From Candidatus Paracaedibacteraceae bacterium UBA6184 (GTDB lineage Bacteria > Pseudomonadota > Alphaproteobacteria > UBA6184): 16,881 bases of DNA. The DNA is taken from positions 1-16,881 of the forward strand of contig DITM01000053.1 of the NCBI GenBank assembly GCA_002422845.1, written 5' to 3'. Within the stretch, counting starts at the first letter, position 1; the number at the start of each line of letters is the position of its first letter. The notes beneath the pieces are model-generated. The model ran no database searches. It was given only the letters and a program-made list of their open reading frames with translations, and was not told where the DNA came from. Of this stretch, positions 7,462-15,700 are shown piece by piece. Both the position numbers and the translations under genes were made by a program.

Positions 7462-7772
7462 TATCTTATAAAGTAATCTATATTGATAGAAATTATTAAA
7501 GGTAGGTGGTTGCGTGATTGATCCCCTTATAAAAGTTCCAAAAACTGCAAGAGCTGGAACTTAAGCCCCCCCTCCTTGCAGTTCATTGCGCCAGTAAATC
7601 TACTTACACTTTACATGGTTGTGATCGAAGTACACCATATGTTTTAGCATTAAGAACTTATGAATTTAAGAAAGAATCTGATCAATCCTACTAACTTTCG
7701 CTTTTTACAGTTTCTCTACGATTAGGCCAACAACTTAAGGGGTGGATACTCTTTTAAAACTATTGATTTTCT
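7462..7772. other. 311-bp non-coding remnant with interleaved inverted repeats
   Basis: No gene is recognisable. The first about 40 bases may be decayed transposase sequence. The main visible structure is the pair of interleaved inverted repeats at 7533-7583. The stretch up to 7772 follows the stop codon of the minus-strand lipoprotein gene and shows no clear terminator. Confidence 0.5.
7533..7583. repeat. two interleaved perfect inverted repeats (possible H-type pseudoknot)
   Basis: AAGTTCCA (7533-7540) pairs with TGGAACTT (7555-7562), an 8-bp stem. AACTGCAAG (7543-7551), lying inside the first loop, pairs with CTTGCAGTT (7575-7583), a 9-bp stem. The arms are interleaved, so as RNA they would either form a pseudoknot or be mutually exclusive. 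The last connecting stretch contains a C-run. It could also be an insertion-sequence end relic. Confidence 0.45.
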
Positions 7773-9830
7773 TTACATTTCCATATCGAAGGATAGGTTA
7801 AAAGAGGGAGAGTATCCCAACGAGATGTCTTTTGTTAACCCGCCCCCTGTAGTAAGGCGTCCACAATCATAGGTAAATGCCGTTTGAAACTGCACACCGT
7901 AAGTCAAAGGTAAGATCTCTGCGGGTATTGATAGATTGGCATTGTTAAGAGTTGCCCTATAAGACGATCTAGCTGCATATATTTCCGTGAAAATTTGCGC
8001 TGAAACATCAATGTTTGCAGTGCGTTTTTTAAGGGTTGCAGTACAAAAAACGTGAGTTTCATTTGCAGTATTGACATCTAATTGCCCAAAGACGGTATTG
8101 CTGGAACCATGACGAGCATGCCGCAGCGTTGAGATGTTGAGTGCCGCATATCCGTCAGACATATTACCATGGCAAGCTCCCAAGCTTGCGCCGTTTAGAG
8201 TTCCATCGACGCTGGAAAACCCATCAATCCCCATCTGTTTATATTGACCATGCATGGCGCCTATATTGGATTGTGGCATGCCGATGGTTGGTTGTGTAAC
8301 GCTGACACTCAATCGCGCATTTGGCGTTGGATTCAGACCTACAGTATTTTGGGTTTCAAGACCTGTTTGATACACGCCGTGGAAAACTCCTGTTTCGGCT
8401 CTGTATTGATCACCTTCATGCAACCCATCAAAAGTTAGCGGAATGGACCGAATGGCTGATAAGTGTGATCCTTGTGTTATATCATGCAAGGCTTTTTTGG
8501 CTGTAGTGGTATCCAACAGCGCCGTACGTAATGTACCCTTTACATCATCCTGGCTAAGAATTTGGCGCGCAATCTGAGTTTCCGTGTGGGAAAGTCCCGT
8601 TGCTTTTAATCCTTTACCGGTTAACGTCATCGTAAGACGGTTAGCCTGTATAGTTTCGTCGGCGCTGTTCGTCAAATCAAACGAAGCTGCAAATGTTTGC
8701 CTACCTTGTATAAACCCTGTCAGTTTGCTGCGCTTGCTTTCAATTAATACTATTTTGTCACCTATTTTGATCGATCCATTCAATTCAGATAACGTTACTG
8801 AAACGGGCGATTTAATCTCGGTATATTCAACTTGCATTAACGGTGTTGTTGAAGGAGTATCCCACACAACATTCAGGGTTCCACCCGCCTGGCTAGCCAT
8901 ATACGTGCTGACATTAAACGGGGCACTGCTGGTTAATTCAATGAAGCCACCTTGTTGATCCACAAGATCAATACGTGCAGCTCTACCTTGGGTATATAGT
9001 TTGACGCCAGGCGTTAATATTAAGTGGTCGACGCGTCCTTCCACCATAAACTCGCCCTCAGTTGCCCAGGGAAATCGTTTGTGTTTATTGGCGTTTAACT
9101 GCTGCATTGTCATGCCAAAGTGTGACAATTCATCTGGGACATATCTAATATTATTACCGTTAGTTATCACAGAATCTTTATCCACATACAGCGCATGCGT
9201 GGTTATTTTACCCGTTTGACTGATGGATACCTGCGCGTTTTCAAAACGTAACGCAAGTGCCGTAAGATTGCCGGAACCTCTTATTCTTAAATCAGAATCT
9301 CTTAAATCCAGACAACTGAACGTTGCATCACCACTCAGTTCAAATTGCCCCTTGTTTTTGGCAGAATAACCCCACGCATCCATGATAACGCCGCTAGATG
9401 AATCTGAATCGGGTACTTTTTTCAGTTTTTGTGTTGTATTGATAGAGTGAGGTGTAGACCCTGGAATGTTTATAATCTTTTGGTTTTCAACCCAATGCAG
9501 GTATGAATCCAACGTCATGAAATAGGCACTGTCGGTTAACTCAATTGGCGTTTCAGGTTTTTGTATTAGACTGTTGTAGATATATACAGCTGATTTTAAG
9601 GGCTTTTGCTCAGGTTGTCCCTGAGGTTGAACACTGGGTTCGGAAATCAACAACTCGGTTAAATTTGATGGCTCCGCAGATTGAGATGGCTGTTCCCCAG
9701 TTGGAGTGTTGGATCCGGATTTCAAGGTATCGCCACAGCCGGACATCAGCGCCACGCTGCACACGGTTAAACATAAAGTTGTGCGAAAGTTCATTATTGT
9801 TTCTTTCTTATGGTTATTGTGTTGTTTCAT
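7773..9830 (-). CDS. predicted lipoprotein with beta-rich repeat body
   Basis: I do not recognise a named family. From the ATG at 9830 it is 685 residues. A lipoprotein signal is visible: hydrophobic LCLTVCSVALMSG followed by Cys32, with an imperfect lipobox (MSG-Cys). An internal ATG at 9794 would give a neater 19-residue signal, but GGTGAT five bases before 9830 favours the longer form. After a Ser/Pro/Gln-rich linker (about 33-78), residues 150-330 show short beta-strand periodicity like adhesin beta-helices (LDLRDSDLRIRGSG, LTALALRFENAQVSI). The C-terminal 250 residues alternate polar and hydrophobic residues and could be a beta-barrel, although the protein ends in Met, not the aromatic typical of autotransporters. 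The gene starts 6 nt after the stop of the repeat-protein gene, so the two form an operon and probably act together at the cell surface. Confidence 0.65.
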   Translation of the reverse strand: MKQHNNHKKETIMNFRTTLCLTVCSVALMSGCGDTLKSGSNTPTGEQPSQSAEPSNLTELLISEPSVQPQGQPEQKPLKSAVYIYNSLIQKPETPIELTDSAYFMTLDSYLHWVENQKIINIPGSTPHSINTTQKLKKVPDSDSSSGVIMDAWGYSAKNKGQFELSGDATFSCLDLRDSDLRIRGSGNLTALALRFENAQVSISQTGKITTHALYVDKDSVITNGNNIRYVPDELSHFGMTMQQLNANKHKRFPWATEGEFMVEGRVDHLILTPGVKLYTQGRAARIDLVDQQGGFIELTSSAPFNVSTYMASQAGGTLNVVWDTPSTTPLMQVEYTEIKSPVSVTLSELNGSIKIGDKIVLIESKRSKLTGFIQGRQTFAASFDLTNSADETIQANRLTMTLTGKGLKATGLSHTETQIARQILSQDDVKGTLRTALLDTTTAKKALHDITQGSHLSAIRSIPLTFDGLHEGDQYRAETGVFHGVYQTGLETQNTVGLNPTPNARLSVSVTQPTIGMPQSNIGAMHGQYKQMGIDGFSSVDGTLNGASLGACHGNMSDGYAALNISTLRHARHGSSNTVFGQLDVNTANETHVFCTATLKKRTANIDVSAQIFTEIYAARSSYRATLNNANLSIPAEILPLTYGVQFQTAFTYDCGRLTTGGGLTKDISLGYSPSFNLSFDMEM

Positions 9831-10200
9831 GATATATCACCGCGTCCATGTTGTGCCAGAATTGTTTGCCCAGCCAGTTGTGTTAGATTGTCCGACTCCA
9901 TTGGGCAAGATAAGCGTCTTAAATTCCCCATTTGTAATCGTTGAAAAATCAAACGATGGAGTTAATCCCGTCATTGCTGACAAATCCAACGTTGCAGTTG
10001 CCGCAGTCATCGAATTGTTATTCACCCATGCTGGTAATGATGTAGCATTATCAGTAAGGTTGATGCGGGTGAATGTGTTATCGTTCCTTAGTTGGATTGC
10101 GGTATTAAGTGCAGCTTGCAATCCTGGCATAGTGATTGTTGACAAGGCAAATGTGGTGTATAGGAAGCCACTACCAATTGATGTTACATTCGTGAATCCA

Positions 10201-10253
10201 CTGAGGTTAAGGTTTGTTAATCCGTTACAGCCGTTAATCCACTGAGGTTAAGG
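10201..10253 (-). other. frameshifting deletion site within an LRR unit
   Basis: The LRR landmark CTGAGGTTAAGG (plus strand) occurs at 10201 and 10242, only 41 bp apart. The next intact landmark, at 10317, keeps the normal 75-bp spacing. The missing 34 bp shifts the frame and creates the stop at 10217-10219. On the coding strand the junction GCTGTAACGGATTAAC joins the Ala codon of one unit to Cys-Asn of the next through a TGTAAC microhomology. Confidence 0.8.
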
Positions 10254-10710
10254 CTTGTTAATCCCGTACATCCACGGAAGAAATTATGACCAATCGTTTG
10301 AACAGCGGTTAATCCACTGAGATCTAAGCTTGTTAAGTTGATACAGTCAACCGAAAATGCATATCCTATAGACTCTAACTGAGTCAGATTTTGCAAATTG
10401 ATAGATGTTAGTGAGGAACATCCCCAAAAAACGTCATTATCAATCGTTTTCAAGTTGATAACCCTTGTTAAGTCCACATTAATTAAAGATGTTGCTCTGT
10501 TCATAAACTCATAGCCAATCGATGTTGCGCTTGAATCAACAACAGTTACATGAGTGATATGGCTTCTGAAAGTGCCCTGACCACGAGCTCCAATGGATTC
10601 TAAGGCCGGAACATTTGCTGTCAGATGCGTCACAGTGGTGGGTAGATTTTGTATTGTATTTACCGTCTGTGGCAATACAACATTTGTAATTACAGGTGTA
10701 TTAGAAGTCG

Positions 10711-11332
10711 GGAATCTTACCGTTCTAATCTCAGCATTTAACCCTGTTAGATCTAACGTTGCAGGTAACCCCGTCATTGCTGACAAATCCAACGTTGCAC
10801 CAGTTGTAGTTAATGATCCATCCGTTGCCCATGTTGGAACTGTACTTGCTGCTCCTGTAAGGTTAATCCGGGTTAATTCAGTAACACCACTGACACTGGT
10901 AACAGTGTTTGGTATCGTTAATGTCGTTACATTTGTAGGTAAGATTACCGTTGTAATCTTAGCATTTAATCCCGATAGATCTAACGTTGCAGGTAACCCC
11001 GTCATTGCAGACAGATCCAACGTTGCACCAGTTGTAGTTAATGATCCATTGGTTGCCCATGTTGGAACTGTAGCTGCAGCACCGGTAAGGTTGATGCGGG
11101 TTAATTCAGTAACACCACTGACACTGGTAACAGTGTTTGGTATCGTTAATGTCGTTACATTTGTAGGTAAGATTACCGCTGTAATCTCAGCATTTAATCC
11201 CGATAGAGTGACTGTTGTACCTAATCCCGTCATTGCAGACAAATCCAACGTTGCACCAGTTGTAGTTAATGATCCATCCGTTGCCCATGTTGGAACTGTA
11301 GCTGCAGCACCGGTAAGGTTGATCCTTGTCAA
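10711..11332 (-). repeat. 2.7 tandem copies of a 228-bp protein-coding repeat
   Basis: Unit 1 spans 11332-11105, unit 2 spans 11104-10877, and a partial unit 3 spans 10876 to about 10711. Each unit encodes 76 residues starting LTRINLTGAA and containing VPTWAT-D/N-GS and LDLSAMTGL. The conserved Trp codons lie at 11287, 11059 and 10831, exactly 228 bp apart. Units 2 and 3 are almost identical in DNA, including synonymous positions, which indicates recent duplication or conversion. Confidence 0.9.
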
Positions 11333-11680
11333 CGCAGTTGCGCCAGTAACTTGGGTAGTTGTACTCACTGTTAGTGTCGTTACAGTATTTGGCAGTTTAA
11401 CGGATGTGGTATCCGCGCGTGCAGCCGTTAAATTAGTTAGGTTTGTAACGGCAGACACGTCAATTTTTGCGTTTGGGATTACAAGTCGTTCAGTACTTAG
11501 AGGAGCATTTGCTGCATCTCCCGTAACGCTAATTTCTAAAGATTTTGTTGATGTAATGTCTGTAACACCACGCAGCTGACCCACCGTCATGCTGATACTG
11601 ACTAAATTTGGATACTGACTTAAATCCTGCCCCGTATATACCAAATGTGTAATGGGAGCTGCTATAACAACTGGTGGAGT

Positions 11681-11734
11681 GACTACAGGTGTTGGTTTGA
11701 CTACAGGTGTTGGTTTGACTACAGGTGATGGTGC
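11681..11734 (-). repeat. 18-bp tandem repeats coding the KPTPVV linker
   Basis: GACTACAGGTGTTGGTTT (plus strand) is present as two perfect copies at 11681-11698 and 11699-11716, followed by a diverged third copy to 11734. The period is six codons, so copy-number change alters linker length without breaking the frame. Confidence 0.85.
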
Positions 11735-12340
11735 GACTGCTGATGGTGGAGTGGTCAAAGGCTTTAAAGTAAAATCTGAATTAGATTTTAAAGATCTGAT
11801 CAAAGTATTATATAATGACGTAATGTTTGATTCATCGGCGGAGACGGAATCGCTCCAAATTTTATCTGCATTGGAAGACGTTAATACCTCTGTTAAAGCC
11901 TTATACAGACCAAAGGCGACTGTTGTTTCTAGCTTCGGAGTCTCTTCGTCGTTTGTAACAATCAGAGTAGTGGTGGCTTCAGGTGTGCTTAACACAATGG
12001 CTGTGTATAATGCAGTAAATCTGTCTTTTTCAGATTGTCTTTTATTCTTGTAGCCTGGCATTCCATTTAACATCTCTTGCACAGAATTAAATGTTGCTTG
12101 GCGTTGTAATGCAGCTTGTTTTTGGGCTGTTTCGTAAGCTGCCTCACCATTTGTTTGAGAAGAAGCATTCTTTGTTTGCAAAGGTGAATCAGAAATATTT
12201 CCGCAAATATTAGATGAAGAAAACCAAGCAGAGCTTAATAAAAGTGCTAGAATTTTTTCATCATTTTCCATAATCAATCATTTCATTTTTTTACTTTTGA
12301 CCTAAGCTTAATAGAAACTATTTAAAATTTTATTAATATA

Positions 12341-12379
12341 AAGGGGCTGTACCAGATAACGGTTTACAAACAGCCCTTA
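12341..12379. other. stem-loop in the leader of the minus-strand repeat gene
   Basis: AAGGGGCTGT (12341-12350) faces ACAGCCCTT (12370-12378); the core GGGCTGT/ACAGCCC pairs perfectly over 7 bp, with a loop of about 19 nt. It lies 70 nt upstream of the minus-strand ATG. It could be an attenuator-like leader hairpin, or two facing ends of a lost insertion sequence. Confidence 0.35.
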
Positions 12380-12542
12380 AGCCATTGATTTAAGTGGGTT
12401 AATTGGGATTTAGGAGTTGGAGTATTAAACTATAATTACCCCTTGCCGAACGTTTAAGAGCATACGGACCCTAAAAAATCCCGCCCAATGGGTTACTGTC
12501 CGATGTTTGCATTCCGCTGCTTGTCCACATCAACGCTAGTTA

Positions 12543-12703
12543 GGGTGTTCTGTTAGGGGGAGCATTTTTAGATCAAGATTTGTGCACTTTTTTAGTGCTG
12601 TTAATTATTAGTTAATAATACCGACTTAAACTAGTCTAAGATAATATTATTACTGTTGGTCGGAATGAAAAAAAAATATAAATTGTTGGGTGTTCTGTTA
12701 GGG
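12543..12703 (+). repeat. 16-bp perfect direct repeat spanning control region and signal-peptide codons
   Basis: GGGTGTTCTGTTAGGG occurs at 12543-12558 in the intergenic region and at 12688-12703 inside the coding sequence, where it encodes part of the signal peptide (GVLLG). In the upstream copy the same frame also reads GVLLGGAF but is preceded by a TAG stop. A relic of an older gene start or a local duplication would both explain it. Confidence 0.75.
12604..12619. promoter_or_regulatory. AT-rich palindrome, possible operator
   Basis: ATTATTA and TAATAAT form a perfect 7-bp inverted repeat with a 2-nt centre, 46 nt upstream of the plus-strand ATG. Its place in a divergent control region suits a dimeric regulator, but AT-rich palindromes also arise by chance. 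Confidence 0.3.
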
Positions 12704-15700
12704 TCTGTTTGGTTTTCATTAAATGAAACATACGGAGATTTTGCTAATCTACTAAATACTATACAAAGCGAATCCCTAGGTCAATCTGCTATAAATAAAG
12801 TTACCATTGAGCGTGACGCAACTATCAAGGCCATCAGTGCAATGATTGGGGCTGTAGATAAATATAAAGATAAGAACGCAGCAGAAATAGAGCAATTTGC
12901 AAGAATATTTTCTGCGATTTTATGGAGCTCTCCTCAAGCAAGCACAACAATATTAATACAAAAAGAAGATGCTTCTCAACCAGCTAAACTGGAGAATTCA
13001 ATATATCAAGAAATACAAACATCGTTAGCAAATGTTTTAAAAAGCGAAAATTCTGAGGTAGTTTGGAATAGTTTTGCGAAAAATACTGAGAGCGGCAGCT
13101 TAAACACCGCACTTAATAGTTTTAGAAGCATTCCTGGTCTATCCTTAGGAACTACTTTAAAAAGCAATAATGTTGATTCTACAGCTGTTGTTAAGGACAG
13201 TCAAACTCGACCAGCAGACAACACATCGACAAAGACAAACACCTTCTCTGGAATTACAACCTTAGAATATTCAGGGCAAAATTTAAGTCTGTATTCCGAT
13301 TTAATTAGCATTAGTGTTACGGTTTCTCAACTGAACAGTTCTAAAGATATTGAGTCTAATAAGTCTTTAGAAATCAGGGTTATTGGAGATGCAATAGACA
13401 CTACTCTTAGCACTCAACACCTTGTTGTGCCAAGAGCTAAAATTGACATGTCTCAGGTTACAAACTTAACTGAGGTAATAGTTAAACATGAAGATACAGA
13501 ATCAATTAAATTACCTACAACCGTTGTCTCTTTAACAGCGGGATCAGCCTTGAAAGTTATAGGTGCTTCAAAATTAACGTCGCTGACTTTAACTGGAGCT
13601 GCAACATCCGTTCCAACATGGGCAACGGATGGGTCGTTCACTGCCGCAGACGCAACTTTAGATTTGTCACTAATGAGCAATCTTCCAACAACATTAGATC
13701 TAAGTGGATTGAATAATGATATTAAAGGGTTAGTCATACATGCTCGGATAATCCCCACTTTGCCGGCCAATCAAGTTACCAAAATCAAGTTAAGAGGTAA
13801 TGCAACATCCGTTCCAACTTGGGCAACGGATGGATCGTTCACTGCCGCAGACGCAACTTTAGATTTGTCACTAATGAGCAATCTTCCAACAACGTTAGAT
13901 CTTTCGAACTTAATTGACTATAACATTACAAACCTTATCCTTCCTGAAACTTTAATTGCTGTGCAAAACATGCCAGAAAATATCAATTATCTTACAGCAA
14001 ACATCCCAACACTAGCTTCGATTGGAGCATATTTTGATGAGAATGAAGGAAGTGCGTTTCCATACCATATTTATTCAATAACAATTGTTGATTCAACTAC
14101 TCAGTCGATTCAGGATTTATTTTTAAATTCGGCGGAGAACCTTAAAGCGATATTCTTTAAAAAATTAGACTCTGTTAAATCAATTGGAAATGGGGTTTGC
14201 GCTTATTGTACGGAAGTAGTTGATATATCCCTGGATGGATTGAGGGCCGTCACATCAACTGGTGAAGATTTTTTAGCAAATTTCGCAGATTATTTTACTT
14301 TACATATAGATGACGTGAATCCAGTATCACAAAAGGTTATAGAGGCTTTTGTACAAAACAACCAATCAAGATTTGGCTTCCTTGCTTTTGCAGGCAGTGC
14401 AACAACACTACCTAAATGGGCAATGGATCTGTCCCAGATCGCTGACTTGGATACCACTTTAGACATGCAACTAATGACTAAGCTAAGGAGCATAGATTTT
14501 TTAAACTTAAGTGAAAATATTTCAACTATTATTTTTCCTAAAAATGTCTCAGAAATTAAAAACTTACCTACAACAATAGAGTACATAACTGCAGACATTC
14601 CTACACTAACCGCACTTGGGGCATACACTCCTCAAACTGGGATTAGCTCATTTCCAGAACATATTGGCCTTGTTAGGATTGTAGACGAAGATACAAAAAC
14701 TATTAATGATAGGTTCTTTATGAACTGTCGCAACATTGCTTACCTAATTCTTCAAGATTTACCCTCACTAAAATCAATCGGAAATGATTTTGGTCGGAAC
14801 TTTTCAAATCCAGAAATGGCTTTCATGTCATTTATTTCTATAGATTCTAAAGAATCTATAGGGAATAATTTTTTCGCAGGGTCCCGAAATCTTGCAGGGG
14901 CAGGCTTTGAACAACCTGCTCGCAGCTTACGATCAATTGGCAGCGGATGTTTTCAGAATTCTATTAATCTTTCGTCGATCAATTTTGGATTATTTACACC
15001 AAATTTAACGTCGATTGGTGCTGATTTTTGTCGGGGATGCGCTAATATAGGGCGTGTTATTTTAGATGCAAATTCTTTACCTTCTTTTGGAACGAATGCT
15101 TTTAGCGATGTTCCATCAATTGGTGCGTTAACTTTAACACTAAATGGTATTAGGGACATCGAACTAAACTCTATATTTGCTTCTAGAAAGACGATAACAA
15201 ACGGCTGTCGCATAACCGGAACAGCAAGAAAACTGCCCGATTGCCTAAGAGTCTGGGTTTTTGCAGCTGGTGGGACATTAGATCTGTCAGAACTCTCTGG
15301 ACTAGATGCACAGTTAGATCTAGGCTCCTTAGTTGGGAATCTTTCTGTACTAAAAATTAGAGACACCGTTAGACCTTGGGGCATTCTAAACAGTCTTACC
15401 TTATTACAACTAGTGGGAACGTCAACTAGCCTTCCTGATTGGGTAGCCTCGGGGGTTGTAGTGCCGAACGGTCCCAGTACATTTCCCATCGTTGTCGGCA
15501 GTATGTATGCGCAAGGTGCCAAGCTGGATCTATCAAAAATGAGTGGGCTAAGCAGTTCATTAAGTCTAACAGGCTTGAGTGAAAAAATTAAACATTTGCT
15601 GATTGATTGCAATGTCCAACCCACAGGCATTTCTAATAGATTCCTTACACTAAAATTAATAGGCACTGCAGCCTCAATTCCAAGCTGGGCTGTGAATGGA

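Larger units (their letters stand above)
6656..7500 (+). mobile_element. degraded IS3-family insertion sequence
   Basis: Consecutive orfA and orfB pieces of an IS3-type transposase lie in the expected order, both inactivated. orfA has an early stop, disrupted sequence and a frame change; orfB stops just past the first catalytic Asp, with only a faintly recognisable continuation to about 7500. Neither terminal inverted repeats nor a target duplication could be defined with confidence. The element sits at the border between the housekeeping genes and the repeat-protein locus. Confidence 0.75.
9837..12271 (-). pseudogene. modular LRR/W-module surface protein, broken by a 34-bp deletion
   Basis: This gene would encode 822 residues if its frame were whole. 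The ATG at 12271 gives MENDEK and a hydrophobic stretch ILALLLSSAWFS, followed by a helical region to about 165. A Pro/Val linker (KPTPVV repeats) and the domain LVYTGQDLSQYPNLVSIS (about 210-227) come next. Three nearly identical 76-residue modules follow, with TVPTWATDGS and ATLDLSAMTGL, then the cap LPTTVTHLTANVPALESIGA (from 10645) and 25-residue BspA-like LRRs of the pattern LTSLDLSGL...IG..F...C. A stop at 10217-10219 cuts the frame; the remaining C-terminus (LRR, one more W module, end WANNSGTTWTR) continues in another frame to 9837. The cause is a collapsed 75-bp LRR unit. It is a divergent paralogue of the plus-strand gene at 12665. A truncated secreted product may still be made. Confidence 0.75.
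12278..12664. other. 387-bp divergent control region between the paralogous repeat genes
   Basis: Both repeat-protein genes should be transcribed outward from here. No intact gene is present. The stretch holds a long imperfect hairpin (12341-12379), half of a 16-bp direct repeat (12543-12558), a GCACT/AGTGC hairpin with a T5 loop (12584-12598) and two AT palindromes near the plus-strand start: ATTATTA-GT-TAATAAT (12604-12619) and ATAATATTAT (12641-12650). Promoter assignments are not secure. Confidence 0.5.

Noticed and set aside
7584..7700. Short plus-strand coding fragment after the inverted repeats
   Set aside because: A frame of about 35 residues can be read but resembles nothing I recognise, has no start signal and lies in decayed sequence.
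10146..10219. Programmed ribosomal frameshift joining the two parts of the minus-strand gene
   Set aside because: No slippery heptamer is visible at the overlap, and the 41-bp versus 75-bp spacing of LRR landmarks shows physical loss of 34 bp instead.
9706..10245. Plus-strand open frame of 179 residues
   Set aside because: Antisense to the end of the repeat pseudogene and the start of the lipoprotein. Its sequence is again the mirror of the W module.
10711..11332. CRISPR array or non-coding satellite
   Set aside because: The period is 228 bp with no short repeat-spacer layout, and the whole array is in one coding frame with conserved protein motifs.
10593..11579. Long plus-strand open frame (328 residues) across the 228-bp repeats
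   Set aside because: It is antisense to the repeat gene. Its periodic composition merely mirrors the 228-bp units, and the minus-strand frame has signal-like start, linker and recognisable LRR motifs.
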